This document shows, in pieces, positions 7,120 through 16,652 of a DNA stretch of 20,414 bases (its first letter is position 1; each line of letters opens with the position of its first letter). Origin of the DNA: a virus; IMG/VR virus record IMGVR_UViG_3300037189_029591, positions 1 to 20,414 of that record; one strand, 5' to 3'. The notes under the pieces were generated by a model. The model ran no database searches. It was given only the letters and a program-made list of their open reading frames with translations, and was not told the origin of the DNA. A program made the position numbers and the translations under genes.

Positions 7120-8072
7120 CAATAAACGACTTTAATAACCTTTGGTGTGAAAAGTATAGGCCACATAAGCTGGAAGATTTTGTTGTATCGGAAAGAAATC
7201 TGGAGATTATTCAATCTTTTGCTCAGAACAAACAAATACCTAATTTGCTTTTCCTAGGTACACCAGGTATTGGTAAGACAACTCTCGCTAAAATCATAGT
7301 AAATGATTTATTAGGGTGTCAATATCTTTATATTAACGCAAGTGATGAGAACGGTATTGATACTATACGTACCAAGGTGACCGGATTTGCTCAGACTAAA
7401 AGCTTTGATGGTAATTTAAAGACCATTATTCTTGATGAATGTGATGGTCTTACCATGGATGGTCAACGTGCATTGCGCAATACAATGGAAGAATTAGCTG
7501 GTTTTACACGCTTTATTCTTACTGCTAATTACAAATATAAAATTATCCCTGCATTACAAAGCAGATGCCAAAGTCTTGACCTAACACCCCCGCTGGACTT
7601 AGTTGTTAAGAGATGCGCATCTGTTCTCAAAAAAGAAAAAATTGAAATAGAAAATGGACAAAAAGCAAAATTATTAGAACTTGTTAAAAAATTTTATCCC
7701 GATATTCGTTTATGTATTAATGAATTGCAGAAATTTTCTGTATCCAAAAAGCTTAAGATTAATGAATTTAACCCTAATGATCTACTTTCCTTAATCTACA
7801 AAGAAATAAAAGACAAAAATATTAATTCTCTTAGAAAAGCATTAATTGAAAATGAACAATCCTTTAATTCAGATTATGTATCGCTTTTGAGAAATTTATT
7901 CAACTTCATAGATGAGAATGAATCTGATTTAGAATACAAGAAGAAAGCATTGTTAATTGTTGCTGAACATTTGTACAGATCAGCATTTGTAATAGATCAA
8001 GAAATTAACTTTTTTGCGTGTGTAATCTTACTATCAGATACTCAGCTCTTAGGCAAGTATTGTGCAGTATAA
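7116..8072 (+). CDS. 44: Sliding-clamp loader ATPase subunit, gp44-like (RFC small-subunit family)
   Basis: 318 residues, against 319 for T4 gp44. This AAA+ ATPase, working in T4 with gp62, opens the gp45 clamp and loads it on primer-template DNA. Visible motifs: N-terminal WCEKYRP (10-16, the RFC box equivalent of T4 WEQKYRP), Walker A GTPGIGKTT (48-56), NASDENGIDTIR (74-85), Walker B IILDECDG (104-111, with DECD where many relatives have DEAD), sensor 1 TAN (136-138) and the arginine-finger SRC box (149-151). The C-terminal part is a helical collar region. It is translationally coupled to dUTPase by an ATGA overlap. The 3' end overlaps the convergent minus-strand gene by 31 bp (8042-8072). 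No gp62-like gene is visible next to it, so the partner must lie elsewhere. In T4 the loaded clamp also activates late transcription. Confidence 0.92.
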   Translation: MTINDFNNLWCEKYRPHKLEDFVVSERNLEIIQSFAQNKQIPNLLFLGTPGIGKTTLAKIIVNDLLGCQYLYINASDENGIDTIRTKVTGFAQTKSFDGNLKTIILDECDGLTMDGQRALRNTMEELAGFTRFILTANYKYKIIPALQSRCQSLDLTPPLDLVVKRCASVLKKEKIEIENGQKAKLLELVKKFYPDIRLCINELQKFSVSKKLKINEFNPNDLLSLIYKEIKDKNINSLRKALIENEQSFNSDYVSLLRNLFNFIDENESDLEYKKKALLIVAEHLYRSAFVIDQEINFFACVILLSDTQLLGKYCAV

Positions 8073-8644
8073 GCAGCAGGGTCTTTCTGACCTTCTGCTG
8101 GTTTAGAAGGAATCTGAGTATTTACATTCTGTAACTCTCTGTCACCTTTTTCAAGCTTACCACCAACATCAGACGTATGCGTCTTAGATCTGGGTGTTAA
8201 TAGAGTTTTATCATCATTTACTTCTACCTCTTCTGGTTTAATCTGAACTTTATTATCATATTTTAATTTATCAGGAATTGGTGGTAAGTTGATACCATCG
8301 TTCTGATGAACTAATAAATTGGCAGGAACAGTAACTGATTTATTGACATCATAGGTACCAGGAGCAATTTCAGGCACTATTTCAATAGAAAAACTATAAC
8401 CATAGTCATCAGGATTACCAGCACCCATAACTGCTGGCATAGCAGACTTGACATTTCTTACTCTCAGATTTAAACCTGAATTAATAAGCTCTTGCACTGC
8501 TTGCTTAACAGAATCAGGCTGATTCTTAAAGAAATCATTCTTCAATGCATTATCAGCGAACTTCACTCTATCACTTGTTAGGAAGCCACCACGCGTATAT
8601 CTTGAAAGGGTAGCTTCGTAAAGCCTTTTAAATCTCTTCTCCAT
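8042..8644 (-). CDS. Conserved-looking phage protein of unknown function
   Basis: 200 residues from an ATG at 8642-8644. The N-terminus (residues 5-29: FKRLYEATLSRYTRGGFLTS, then DRVKF) is basic and looks like a defined conserved element. Next comes a helical stretch (about 33-58), then a β-rich part with VPEIAPGTYDVNKSVTVPAN (about 90-109). The last 80 residues are Lys/Asp/Pro-rich and probably disordered. My impression is that similar 'RYTRGGFL' proteins occur in aquatic T4-like phages, but I cannot verify this here and no function is known to me. The start is supported by an AATAAATA box 6 nt upstream on the minus strand and by the short divergent spacer to the gp25-like gene. It converges on, and overlaps, the clamp-loader 3' end by 31 bp. 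Confidence 0.65.
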   Translation of the reverse strand: MEKRFKRLYEATLSRYTRGGFLTSDRVKFADNALKNDFFKNQPDSVKQAVQELINSGLNLRVRNVKSAMPAVMGAGNPDDYGYSFSIEIVPEIAPGTYDVNKSVTVPANLLVHQNDGINLPPIPDKLKYDNKVQIKPEEVEVNDDKTLLTPRSKTHTSDVGGKLEKGDRELQNVNTQIPSKPAEGQKDPAAYTAQYLPKS

Positions 8645-8650
8645 TTAAAT

Positions 8651-8658
8651 TATTTATT
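8651..8658 (-). promoter_or_regulatory. Late-promoter-like box on the minus strand (AATAAATA)
   Basis: Read on the minus strand, AATAAATA fits NATAAATA exactly and ends 6 nt (ATTTAA) before the ATG at 8644. With the box at 8692-8699 it makes a divergent late-promoter pair inside the 60-bp spacer 8645-8704. Confidence 0.5.
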
Positions 8659-8691
8659 TCAACAAGCTTATTATTCCTTCTTTATTTTTTT

Positions 8692-8699
8692 TATAAATA
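8692..8699 (+). promoter_or_regulatory. Late promoter box, perfect TATAAATA
   Basis: This is an exact T4 late -10 box (TATAAATA), preceded by a run of T, and ends 5 nt (ATAAT) before the ATG at 8705. In T4 this box is centred about 10 bp before +1, which would put the transcript start on the A of the ATG. It heads the gp25-gp6-large protein unit. In T4 such boxes are used by RNA polymerase carrying gp55 with gp33 and the gp45 clamp. Confidence 0.7.
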
Positions 8700-8704
8700 A
8701 TAAT

Positions 8705-9184
8705 ATGGCTAACATAACCATTAGATCCTTGAATCAAAAACCTGTAGTTAGCCGTGGATTCACGTATTCTGACATAAAACTAGATTTAATGTTCGATTAC
8801 CTGATAAACAATGAACTTTTACGCAAAAAGCAGATTAAAGATGCAGTCAATAGCTTAGACTATGATGCTATAAAGAATAGTATTGTTAGCTTATTCACAA
8901 CTATACCAGGTCAAAAGCTTTTAAACCCTTATTTTGGGTTGAATCTAGTAAAATACCTGTTTGAACCTGTCAATGAAGACATAGCATCAAATATTGCTAC
9001 TGATATAACTACAGGGATAGCAACTTATGAACCTAGAATTAAGATAAAAAATCTTGTTGTAGGGTTCAGTATTGAAGGTCAGTACTATCAAATATTGATG
9101 GAAATAGGTGTACCACAAATCAACAATCAATCTTTTCAGCTTGTAGGAACCTTGAGTAACTCAGGTTTCTTTTTAAATAATTAA
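8705..9184 (+). CDS. 25: Baseplate wedge protein gp25-like (GPW/gp25 family)
   Basis: 159 residues; T4 gp25 is 132. Family hallmarks are visible: an N-terminal YSDIKLDL segment (21-28), the central helix-loop IKNSIVSLFTTIPGQKLLNP then YFG (56-78, matching the usual 'A-I-K-x-S-I-x-x-L-L-x-T-x-P-G-E-R' pattern), a LVKYLFEPVNED helix start, and the conserved YEPRIKI (108-114), whose Glu-Pro-Arg is the family's signature core. Gp25 is the sheath-like wedge component that sits at the base of the tail and seeds sheath assembly. The gene starts 5 nt after a perfect late box, has no Shine-Dalgarno, and leads the gp6-like gene by 2 nt. It is the first gene of the second baseplate unit, as expected for inner-wedge assembly with gp6 and gp53. 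Confidence 0.88.
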   Translation: MANITIRSLNQKPVVSRGFTYSDIKLDLMFDYLINNELLRKKQIKDAVNSLDYDAIKNSIVSLFTTIPGQKLLNPYFGLNLVKYLFEPVNEDIASNIATDITTGIATYEPRIKIKNLVVGFSIEGQYYQILMEIGVPQINNQSFQLVGTLSNSGFFLNN

Positions 9185-9186
9185 AT

Positions 9187-11043
9187 ATGGCAACCCTCAA
9201 TAACAATTATCAGATAAACACAGACAATTATGCAGCATTTGATGCGTTGTCTTTAAAGAGTTTAATTATCAAGAGGCTAAACAGCAATACCACATTCACT
9301 GATCAAAATTTTGAAGGCAGTAATATTTCAGCCATTATAGATATTATTGCTTATGCATACAATGTGCTGCTTTTCTATCTCAATCAAACTGCTTCTGAAA
9401 GTAATTTTAATACTGCAACTATTTACGAAAATATAAACAAAATTGTAAAACTAATTGGATACAATCCAGTTGGATATCAGACAGCTTTGTTACCGTTTAA
9501 AGCTTATGCTAACAATCAACTAGCACCTGAGACATACACTATTCAACGGTATTCTTATTTTACTGTTAATGGTACAGTTTATAGTTTTAACAATGACCTC
9601 ACTTTTACTAAATCAATTTCTGGTACAGAATATCTTTCTGACTTTAGTGATCAAAATTTACTGTATCAAGGAAGCTACACAGAGTATCCTTCTTATTTTG
9701 CAATTGGCGAGCCATTTGAGATATTGACAATAACTTCTGTAGATAATAACAACGTTAATACAGTTATAGATAATTTTAATATTGACGTTTATGTAAAAGA
9801 CAATACTGCTACAAAACCAACTTGGGTAAAGTGGTCGCCTTCACAGTCATTATTCTTAGAAAGACCAAACTCAACAAAATATGAAATCAGATTAAATGAA
9901 GATGGAAGGTATGAAATTAAGTTTGGTAATAATGTAAACGGCAAGCAACTCAATGCTGGCGATGAAGTAGCAATTTATTTTATTTCTTCTAATGGCACAA
10001 CTGGTCAAATTGGGCCTAATGTTCTCAATGGTAACACACTCTTTAATTATGGGACAACCAAATTTAATGCTATTAAAGTTGATACCACACCAACTAACTT
10101 GAGAGTACTTACTCAAGCTGAGTTAAATCTTTTAAGCTTTGAAAACCCTGATCCTTCTACACAGTTTGTACCTGCAGAATCAGTTGCAAATATTAAAGCC
10201 AATGCCACAAATACATTCAAGAGCCAGTTTAGATTAATCACTACTGAAGATTTTACTAGTTACATATTAAAAAATTATGGAAACTTGCTAGCTTCAGTAC
10301 AAGTTGTCAACAATTGGGATTATTTAAGTCAGCATGTCAAGTATTACTTTGATTTGGGTATTACCAAGCCTAACCTAGAATCAAGAATATTGTTTAATCA
10401 AGTAAAATTCTCTGATTCTTGTAATTTTAATAATATCTATATATATGCAGTACCAAAGTTAGAAAAAATTACCTCCATTACTACAAGAACTAACTATCTA
10501 AACGCTGCACAAAAGAATCTCATTATTAATGACATAAACAAGACCAAACTGGCTACTGCAGAGATTGTTTTTAACGATCCTGTCTATGTACAGTTTGATC
10601 TAGGTGTAAGAATAGTTAATGAAAGCCTGACTCCTGATATATCCAACAATTGCTATCTTGAAGTTACAAGAGAAATTACATCAAAAAGAAACCCTGAAGC
10701 AATTAAAAAACAAGTAGCAGAAATATTTACCAATTATTTCTCAACTACACAAAACAATCTAGGTAAGCTAGTTTCTTTAACAGATTTATCCAACAGCATA
10801 AACAAAATAGAAGGCGTAATAGGTATAAAGACCATAAGAATACAAGCAGACCAGACTTACTCCACACCAGGCATAAGTTTTCTGGCATACAACCCTGTAT
10901 ATCCTTACACTGACATTAGCATAGTAGCACAGGATACACAGCTTCCTTATTTTAAATTCCCCTACCTTAACAATTCTTCCTCTTTTATTGATAAGGTGAA
11001 AGTAATTACACCCTCTATTCAACTACTTGAGAGAGAATTCTAA
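9187..11043 (+). CDS. 6: Baseplate wedge protein gp6-like (baseplate J family)
   Basis: 618 residues, near T4 gp6 (660). The N-terminal helical part carries the baseplate-J/gp6 signature: [20 protein letters not shown] and onward to KLIGYNP (54-94), the 'iaYn-x-x-YlNqxa-E-x-x-l-x-TA-x-r' helix pair followed by 'GY.P'. A β-rich middle holds a [17 protein letters not shown]-type segment (about 240-258; the first residue is Asp rather than Asn), usual in the J fold ('y.i.fG.g..G'). [14 protein letters not shown] (from residue 353) is the usual 'T-x-x-D-F/Y' element before the C-terminal domain. Gp6 forms the iris-like ring of the inner baseplate that opens on contraction. The gene follows the gp25-like one by 2 nt, and its TAA shares a base with the next ATG (TAATG), so the three genes form one coupled unit. 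All expected regions are present. Confidence 0.82.
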   Translation: MATLNNNYQINTDNYAAFDALSLKSLIIKRLNSNTTFTDQNFEGSNISAIIDIIAYAYNVLLFYLNQTASESNFNTATIYENINKIVKLIGYNPVGYQTALLPFKAYANNQLAPETYTIQRYSYFTVNGTVYSFNNDLTFTKSISGTEYLSDFSDQNLLYQGSYTEYPSYFAIGEPFEILTITSVDNNNVNTVIDNFNIDVYVKDNTATKPTWVKWSPSQSLFLERPNSTKYEIRLNEDGRYEIKFGNNVNGKQLNAGDEVAIYFISSNGTTGQIGPNVLNGNTLFNYGTTKFNAIKVDTTPTNLRVLTQAELNLLSFENPDPSTQFVPAESVANIKANATNTFKSQFRLITTEDFTSYILKNYGNLLASVQVVNNWDYLSQHVKYYFDLGITKPNLESRILFNQVKFSDSCNFNNIYIYAVPKLEKITSITTRTNYLNAAQKNLIINDINKTKLATAEIVFNDPVYVQFDLGVRIVNESLTPDISNNCYLEVTREITSKRNPEAIKKQVAEIFTNYFSTTQNNLGKLVSLTDLSNSINKIEGVIGIKTIRIQADQTYSTPGISFLAYNPVYPYTDISIVAQDTQLPYFKFPYLNNSSSFIDKVKVITPSIQLLEREF

Positions 11044-14000
11044 TGTCCGAGCAGAAAAACTACACGTACGTTTATTTTGACATAAAAGATTACACAGGTC
11101 AAAATTCTCTTTCTTCATACACGCTAGACATCACGCCTCTTACCTGTATTCCTGATTTTACAACTGCTACCTTGTTATCAACAGATGCTTATCTCTCAAA
11201 CAAAACTTTACAATGGGATTTTGGTGATGGTACTACATCTGCTGATTTGACAGCTACACATATCTATAAATGGCCAGGCAATTATAAAATAGTTTTAAAT
11301 GTTTTTGATAACAATGGATTTGTATATGAAAATTTTTACAAGCCTACAGTTTCTATTTTCAATTTTGTTGCAGATGATTTAAAATTTAAAGATTACGGCA
11401 GGTTTATTTATGACGTACCAGCTAGCAAAATTATTGATCCATTAATTATTCAAAGAAGAAATAGTTTTCAAACTTTTAATTCTTTAACTGGCAATAAATT
11501 CACAATCAACTTATATGCTTCTGGTGCTTTAGGAAGCTACATTGACATTAATGCATATAATAGGGATAAATGGAGTCATTTGCGCTCATTATCAAGATTT
11601 TATGAAAAAGTTAGAATAGGTGATGTAGAGTCTTATAATATTGTGACTTCCATTTCTACTATTGATACAGAAATTTATGCCAGGTTAAACAACGGTATAT
11701 TAGAAAGATGCAGCAAAGAAGACACTGGTTCTATTTTTGCGGGAACAACAGGATATGCAGAAATTTATTATGTTGACGACAGAACTAAAAACTTTTCTAC
11801 CAGAGAATCGCCTATATTTGTATTTGCTACAGTAGACAATGCTGACTTTAATGACAGTTTCACATTTAAGAATAAACTTTTTGATTATATACCATACCCA
11901 CCTGAAGGATTTGAAACACTTCAAACAGCTGTGCAGCCAATTATTAAAGTTAGACACAATCCAGTAGCTGTTCTTTCAATTACATCTAATGGCATAGATG
12001 GAGAAGGATCACTCTCAGCCACTAACTTTAACATACCTAAAATAAGTTGGCAAAATACAGAAATACCTTTTGTAGTTAGAATGAAAGACATTGAAAATTA
12101 TACAACAAGAACGTATCCAGCATTATCTTGTTTAAAAATAGACACAGGATATGATACCACAAGCAACCTACTTACAACATTTAATTTGCAATTAGATTTA
12201 GTAAAAAATAATGTTGAAAGAATAACTACAGCTAAATTTTACAGTGATTTTACAGAAGACATTCCACGTTCTGTTGGTTCTTTCTATAAAGGATATTTTT
12301 TACCTACTGAAAGCACTATTAACTGTAAAATAACTGCAGGAATGACAGTAATTGATCCTGTCAACTTTCCAAAAGATAGTTTATTAGCTTGGATATGTGA
12401 ACCAAACTACAGGTATGTGCAACGTATCTTTAAAACCAACATTTTTAATTATTGTGCAGGTAGCCTTTCAATTATCCTTTCTGGCACAGGTCAGCAATTT
12501 TCAACATTACAAAGTGTTGGCAATTCATATTGTGTGGCAGTTGCTCCATCTGGCGCAGGTACAAACGGTGATTATCAAGCTTGGATTGGTGATGCAGTAG
12601 CTAATGCTCTGTATAAGCTTGACGTATATGGTAATATATTGTCTTCTTTTAACTTGTCATCCTACCCGGTATCTTCCATAATTGGTGTGGACTACATGGA
12701 CCTTAGATCTGAAGTTCTATCTAGTGCAGCTCCTAATAGTATAGCACTTGATAGTAAAGGTGATTTGTGGGTATCTCTCTTTGATGCAGTTTCTTGTATT
12801 AAAATAAATTTTGCAGATGGTGTGTTAAAGAACTATGCTTATCCAAATTTAACCAATCTCGTCTATTATCTCGGATCTGATTACAATATAGAATTATTAT
12901 CCGGTTATGCTGGTGAAGATACATTACTGCCTTCTTCCTTAGATACTGATGGTGATGATAATGTTTGGGTAGCTTATACACACCCTGTATCCAATTTTCT
13001 TATAAAATACAATACATATGGAAGTATTCTCACTACAATTCCATTCCCTCCATTAATATCACCAGTTGAAGTTGTGGTAGATAGAGACAGGTATGTCTGG
13101 CTAACAGCTTTAAACAACGCATACAATCCTCCTAGCATTAAAGACAGAAATGATTTGGTTTACAAATTTAATCTGGATGGAGTACCAGCAAACAACTTTC
13201 CTGTTTCAGGCGTTAAGCTTGCTGGTAACATTGCTCTGGATGGCAATCAAAATGCTTACATAGCCCATTCAACAGAAACGCTTACTAGAATTGATAAAAA
13301 TACTGGAGCATTTACTAACTTCAATGCAGGCACCGGTCAAAATACTACCAACTATATTTGTAGTATAGGCGGAATAGCGGGAGATACCTCAAACTTTATT
13401 TGGGTTCTCAATAATTTTGATAAGAAAATTTATTACTTTGATGCATTTTTAAATACACAGCCTATTACTTCAGTAGATTATTTGGACATAGATTTTCCAT
13501 TCGTCCCTGCATACTTAACATCTGCATACGAAGAAAAGAGCTTTCAAGCATATGGTGACTGGAATGGATCTAGATGGATAAACAAGTACATGATCCCTTA
13601 CACTGTAACTCGTTATATTTCTGGGGAATCAGCAACATTTGACATTTATCAAGACAGTGGTGTTGTCAATATTCAAAAAATAAATGAAGATTTTAATGCT
13701 AATGAATTTTATAATGATTTAAGATATCAAGAAATTCTAATAGATAGAGATGTGTTTTTTAATAAATTTTTAGGAACAATAGTAGGTGGCTTATGTGCAC
13801 AGCCTTATGAACTTGGTAAAACAGTTTATGAAAAAATAGCAAACTTTACAAGCAATATTTCTGATGTAGGTAAATGTAATATAGATAGTTTAATATCTTT
13901 TTGTTATGAACTTGGTGTGCAGTTTGAACAATACAATTACCCCTACCCACCTCAGTTTAGACGCTTGGTAGATCTTTTGAGTATTAAACACAAATATCTA

Positions 14001-16307
14001 TTTGGTGATACAAACAAATATGGTTTAGATTTCAACAAACGCTACACAGTAAACCCCAACATAGGGAGAAATTTGGGCAATAAAATATCACCTGTTTCTG
14101 GAATAATATATCCCGGTACTCCAATAGTAGCATACGAGCGGTTTTCAAACAAATATACTTTGGTCAACAATCATATACAAGAGCCAACACCGACACCAAC
14201 ACCCACTCCTACGCCTACTGTAACACCAACACCAACACCTGTACCAGTAATTAATGTTACTGTTAATAATCAAATTGTTCAACCAGATTACAATACATAC
14301 AGCAACTTTAACGTTATTGTATCCACCTCAGTATCATCTTTTGATCTGCAGTTTAGCCCAACTGCCAGCTGTTCTATTCTAAACAATCTGGACATCAATA
14401 ATTTTAGCAACTGTTATCTTTCTGGATACAATTTTGCAAACACATATTTAGATACCAACCCAATTTACATTGGTTTCACTGGCACACTTTCTGCTCTGCC
14501 TAACAATTATTTCACTATTTACTATTATAACACAGGATCAGCTTTAATAGCCTTACAATATTTAACATCATCACCCACCCCCACACCTACCCCAACAGTT
14601 ACACCTACTCCTACCCCTACACCTACTATCACACCTACGCCCACCATAACACCAACACCAACTATTACACCTACGCCTACCATAACTAATACACCTACAG
14701 TAACACCAACACCAACAGTCACACCTACAGTTACTCCTACGCCAACTATTACACCAACGCCTACTATTACACCCACACCAACTTCTACACCGACGCCAAC
14801 ACCAACTATTACTAGAACACCTACCCCAACGCCGACACCTACAACTACAGGCGCACCTACTTTCACTCCAACTCCAACGCCAACTATTACTAATACCCCT
14901 ACACCTACCCCAACTGCAACTAATACACCAACTATCACACCCACTCCTACTTTAACCAATACACCTACGCCCACACCGACTATAACCAATACACCCACAC
15001 CAACACCGACTATTACACCCACACCAACACCGACTTCTACACCGACGCCAACACCAACTATTACTCCAACACCATTACCTGCACCAGTTGCTGGGCGTCT
15101 TGCTTTCTTTGGCGGTACTAACAGTAATCAAATGTTTGGTATACAGAGTTCTACTGTGACTACTCTAACAGCTTTATCTACAGTTGCAAGCTCTGTACCG
15201 CAGTATAGTAACTTTTCTCTTTCTGATGATGGTATATCACCTGCACATTTTGCCCTTTCTGCTAACACAACTAAATGGTTTGGTGTAGGTGCTAATGATT
15301 TTGGTTTGCTAGGAATAGGAAATACATTTAGCGTTCAGTTAACAGCAATACCAGGTGATTGGATAGATATAACAACTGGCTGTTCCTATAGTAATTCTTA
15401 TACTGTTGCTCATAGCGCTAATTCATTAAGAAACAAAACATATAAATGGTTTGCTACAGGTCCCAATGCTTTTGGTCAATTTGGAGACCCACTTTATACT
15501 GTAGGAACTCAATACAATTCATTTGTACCTCTTACTGGTCTGTGGTCTAGTATAAAAATTGGTGATGGTTATAGCATAGCTCAAAGCGCTAATCCAAATG
15601 GAACTCCGTCTACTAAATGGTATGCAGCAGGCAGAAACACAGCAAATAATATATTTGGTTTCTCTCAAGGAGGTGGAGGCAATTATACATCTTATACACG
15701 CATTACCGGCGACTGGGTTAATATGATACCAAACAGAGGCTCTTCTACTTATGCATGTACTTTTGCGCAAAGTGCAGGACCTCTAGGCACAGGTTCAACC
15801 AAGTGGTATGCAGTTGGTTATAATACTACTTTCGGTGTATTTGGAAATGGCAGCGCTACTAATTCTCAAACTTTTACAGCTATACCTGGCAACTGGTATA
15901 CCATATATTCTACTACTTTTACAACAATAGCTCAAAGTGCAAATGATGTAACAGGTGCACCATTAACAAAATGGTTTGCAACAGGATACAATACCAACGG
16001 GCAAATGGGCAGAGGATTTGCAAATGCATCAATTATCAGCTATGCATTTTCTGCTATACCAGGTGATTTTGTCCAAATGTATCCTTGTAGCTATTCTAGT
16101 ATAGTCGCTTTAAGTGCAGGCACCTCCGGCACTGGTTCAACAGCTATTTATATAGCAGGAAATAATGATCGCGGTCAGTTTAGTAACGGCAGTCCTCTGT
16201 ATACCTCTATATATGTATTGTCAGCTATACCTTACTCTTTGAACCAAATTTACCCCAGCGCATGTACTCTTTTAGGTATTCTTAGCACATACGTAGTAAC
16301 ATACTAA
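11043..16307 (+). CDS. Giant multidomain baseplate/tail protein (gp7 position) with PKD, two β-propellers and Pro-Thr linkers
   Basis: 1754 residues. Domains in order: a PKD-like domain (about 25-105, with the signature WDFGDG at 58-63); an unassigned β-rich region (about 110-490); an NHL/Vgb-like propeller of about six blades (about 495-800; [15 protein letters not shown] at 564, [24 protein letters not shown]); a helical domain (about 883-1043; [20 protein letters not shown], then YEKIANF and [11 protein letters not shown]); a short Pro-Thr linker (1047-1070); a small β-domain (1071-1175); a long Pro-Thr linker (about 1176-1348); and an RCC1-like propeller of seven repeats (about 1350-1754). 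T4 gene order (6 then 7) suggests the first two thirds replace gp7, the wedge initiator, with the C-terminal third displayed outward as a possible adhesin. It overlaps the gp6-like gene by one base. There is no signal peptide, consistent with a virion protein. The gp7 assignment is inference; the domain layout is visible. Confidence 0.7.
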   Translation: MSEQKNYTYVYFDIKDYTGQNSLSSYTLDITPLTCIPDFTTATLLSTDAYLSNKTLQWDFGDGTTSADLTATHIYKWPGNYKIVLNVFDNNGFVYENFYKPTVSIFNFVADDLKFKDYGRFIYDVPASKIIDPLIIQRRNSFQTFNSLTGNKFTINLYASGALGSYIDINAYNRDKWSHLRSLSRFYEKVRIGDVESYNIVTSISTIDTEIYARLNNGILERCSKEDTGSIFAGTTGYAEIYYVDDRTKNFSTRESPIFVFATVDNADFNDSFTFKNKLFDYIPYPPEGFETLQTAVQPIIKVRHNPVAVLSITSNGIDGEGSLSATNFNIPKISWQNTEIPFVVRMKDIENYTTRTYPALSCLKIDTGYDTTSNLLTTFNLQLDLVKNNVERITTAKFYSDFTEDIPRSVGSFYKGYFLPTESTINCKITAGMTVIDPVNFPKDSLLAWICEPNYRYVQRIFKTNIFNYCAGSLSIILSGTGQQFSTLQSVGNSYCVAVAPSGAGTNGDYQAWIGDAVANALYKLDVYGNILSSFNLSSYPVSSIIGVDYMDLRSEVLSSAAPNSIALDSKGDLWVSLFDAVSCIKINFADGVLKNYAYPNLTNLVYYLGSDYNIELLSGYAGEDTLLPSSLDTDGDDNVWVAYTHPVSNFLIKYNTYGSILTTIPFPPLISPVEVVVDRDRYVWLTALNNAYNPPSIKDRNDLVYKFNLDGVPANNFPVSGVKLAGNIALDGNQNAYIAHSTETLTRIDKNTGAFTNFNAGTGQNTTNYICSIGGIAGDTSNFIWVLNNFDKKIYYFDAFLNTQPITSVDYLDIDFPFVPAYLTSAYEEKSFQAYGDWNGSRWINKYMIPYTVTRYISGESATFDIYQDSGVVNIQKINEDFNANEFYNDLRYQEILIDRDVFFNKFLGTIVGGLCAQPYELGKTVYEKIANFTSNISDVGKCNIDSLISFCYELGVQFEQYNYPYPPQFRRLVDLLSIKHKYLFGDTNKYGLDFNKRYTVNPNIGRNLGNKISPVSGIIYPGTPIVAYERFSNKYTLVNNHIQEPTPTPTPTPTPTVTPTPTPVPVINVTVNNQIVQPDYNTYSNFNVIVSTSVSSFDLQFSPTASCSILNNLDINNFSNCYLSGYNFANTYLDTNPIYIGFTGTLSALPNNYFTIYYYNTGSALIALQYLTSSPTPTPTPTVTPTPTPTPTITPTPTITPTPTITPTPTITNTPTVTPTPTVTPTVTPTPTITPTPTITPTPTSTPTPTPTITRTPTPTPTPTTTGAPTFTPTPTPTITNTPTPTPTATNTPTITPTPTLTNTPTPTPTITNTPTPTPTITPTPTPTSTPTPTPTITPTPLPAPVAGRLAFFGGTNSNQMFGIQSSTVTTLTALSTVASSVPQYSNFSLSDDGISPAHFALSANTTKWFGVGANDFGLLGIGNTFSVQLTAIPGDWIDITTGCSYSNSYTVAHSANSLRNKTYKWFATGPNAFGQFGDPLYTVGTQYNSFVPLTGLWSSIKIGDGYSIAQSANPNGTPSTKWYAAGRNTANNIFGFSQGGGGNYTSYTRITGDWVNMIPNRGSSTYACTFAQSAGPLGTGSTKWYAVGYNTTFGVFGNGSATNSQTFTAIPGNWYTIYSTTFTTIAQSANDVTGAPLTKWFATGYNTNGQMGRGFANASIISYAFSAIPGDFVQMYPCSYSSIVALSAGTSGTGSTAIYIAGNNDRGQFSNGSPLYTSIYVLSAIPYSLNQIYPSACTLLGILSTYVVTY
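14182..14252 (+). repeat. Short Pro-Thr-coding hexanucleotide-type repeat
   Basis: Imperfect tandem copies of a 6-bp unit of the form ACACCN/ACNCCN encode alternating Pro and Thr ([19 protein letters not shown]). It links the helical domain to the small β-domain of the 1754-residue protein. Codon third positions vary, so the DNA repeat is degenerate. Confidence 0.85.
14570..15085 (+). repeat. Long Pro-Thr-coding repeat region with an exact 33-bp internal duplication
   Basis: About 515 bp of degenerate hexanucleotide units encode some 170 residues of TPTPT, TITPTPT, TVTPT and TNTPT. It is a tether between the small β-domain and the RCC1-like propeller. An exact 33-bp direct repeat occurs at 14781-14813 and 15033-15065, 252 bp (84 codons) apart, so it is in frame. 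The bases just upstream also match apart from one 6-bp unit, which points to expansion or contraction by slippage or recombination. Because units are 6 bp, length changes keep the reading frame. Confidence 0.9.
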
Positions 16308-16317
16308 TGAATTATAT

Positions 16318-16325
16318 TATAAATA
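16318..16325 (+). promoter_or_regulatory. Late promoter box, perfect TATAAATA
   Basis: An exact TATAAATA lies in the 28-bp gap after the 1754-residue protein gene. It ends 10 nt before the ATG at 16336, so this transcript would have a short leader of about 5 nt, unlike the other unit heads, where the gap is 5-6 nt. Confidence 0.65.
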
Positions 16326-16335
16326 TTATTACCAC

Positions 16336-16644
16336 ATGAATGCCCCAGCACCATTAAGCACATACAGTTACGATTGGGGATGGGGATTGGTTGCTCCAAA
16401 AGGTGTGTCTGGTGTAGAAATATCTAATTACTATGATTTTTATGAATATGTGGACAAACAAGAAGGGTCTTTCTATAATAATATAATAGATTGGGATAAT
16501 CCCATGACTTTCTTATCACCCACCTTGTCATCTTATGGGCTATGGGCTAATAGAGATGGAATAATGCAGAATCTGCTTAGTTATGAGCTCACCAAAGGAT
16601 TAAAACTATTTACGAGTGCAGCTAATATACAATACAACAATTAA
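16336..16644 (+). CDS. Small hypothetical protein between two giant virion proteins
   Basis: 102 residues, not recognised. It is aromatic-rich, with many Tyr and Trp (TYSYDWGWGLVAPKG near 9-23, NYYDFYEYVDKQEG near 31-44, IIDWDNPMTF). It has no signal peptide, membrane segment or cysteine. Aromatic, Asn- and Ser-rich composition is shared with the neighbouring structural proteins and fits a small virion or connector protein. It has its own perfect late box, whereas the next gene 8 nt downstream has a weaker box. The start at 16336 is the first ATG after that box. Its position between two very large tail proteins suggests a chaperone or adaptor for one of them, but this is only inference. Confidence 0.6.
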   Translation: MNAPAPLSTYSYDWGWGLVAPKGVSGVEISNYYDFYEYVDKQEGSFYNNIIDWDNPMTFLSPTLSSYGLWANRDGIMQNLLSYELTKGLKLFTSAANIQYNN

Positions 16645-16647
16645 ATA
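16640..16647 (+). promoter_or_regulatory. Late-promoter-like box (ATTAAATA)
   Basis: ATTAAATA has one mismatch to NATAAATA and ends 5 nt (ATTTA) before the ATG at 16653. It overlaps the stop codon of the 102-residue gene (16642-16644). The weak match is offset by the spacing it shares with other unit heads. Confidence 0.4.
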
Positions 16648-16652
16648 ATTTA

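Noticed and set aside
8671-8691. T-rich run before the TATAAATA box considered as a terminator
   Set aside because: No GC-containing stem precedes the T run, so there is no hairpin to support termination.
9172-9179. TTTAAATA before the gp6-like gene
   Set aside because: It is a weak match 7 nt from the ATG, and the gene is only 2 nt behind the gp25-like gene, so co-transcription explains it better.
14525-15022. Minus-strand open frame of 165 codons, almost all Val and Gly
   Set aside because: It is the exact antisense of the Pro-Thr repeat and owes its length and composition to that repeat; it has no independent coding signs.
14182-15085. Repeat regions considered as a CRISPR array or iteron origin
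   Set aside because: Units are degenerate hexanucleotides in frame within a long gene and encode Pro-Thr; there are no spacers or cas genes.
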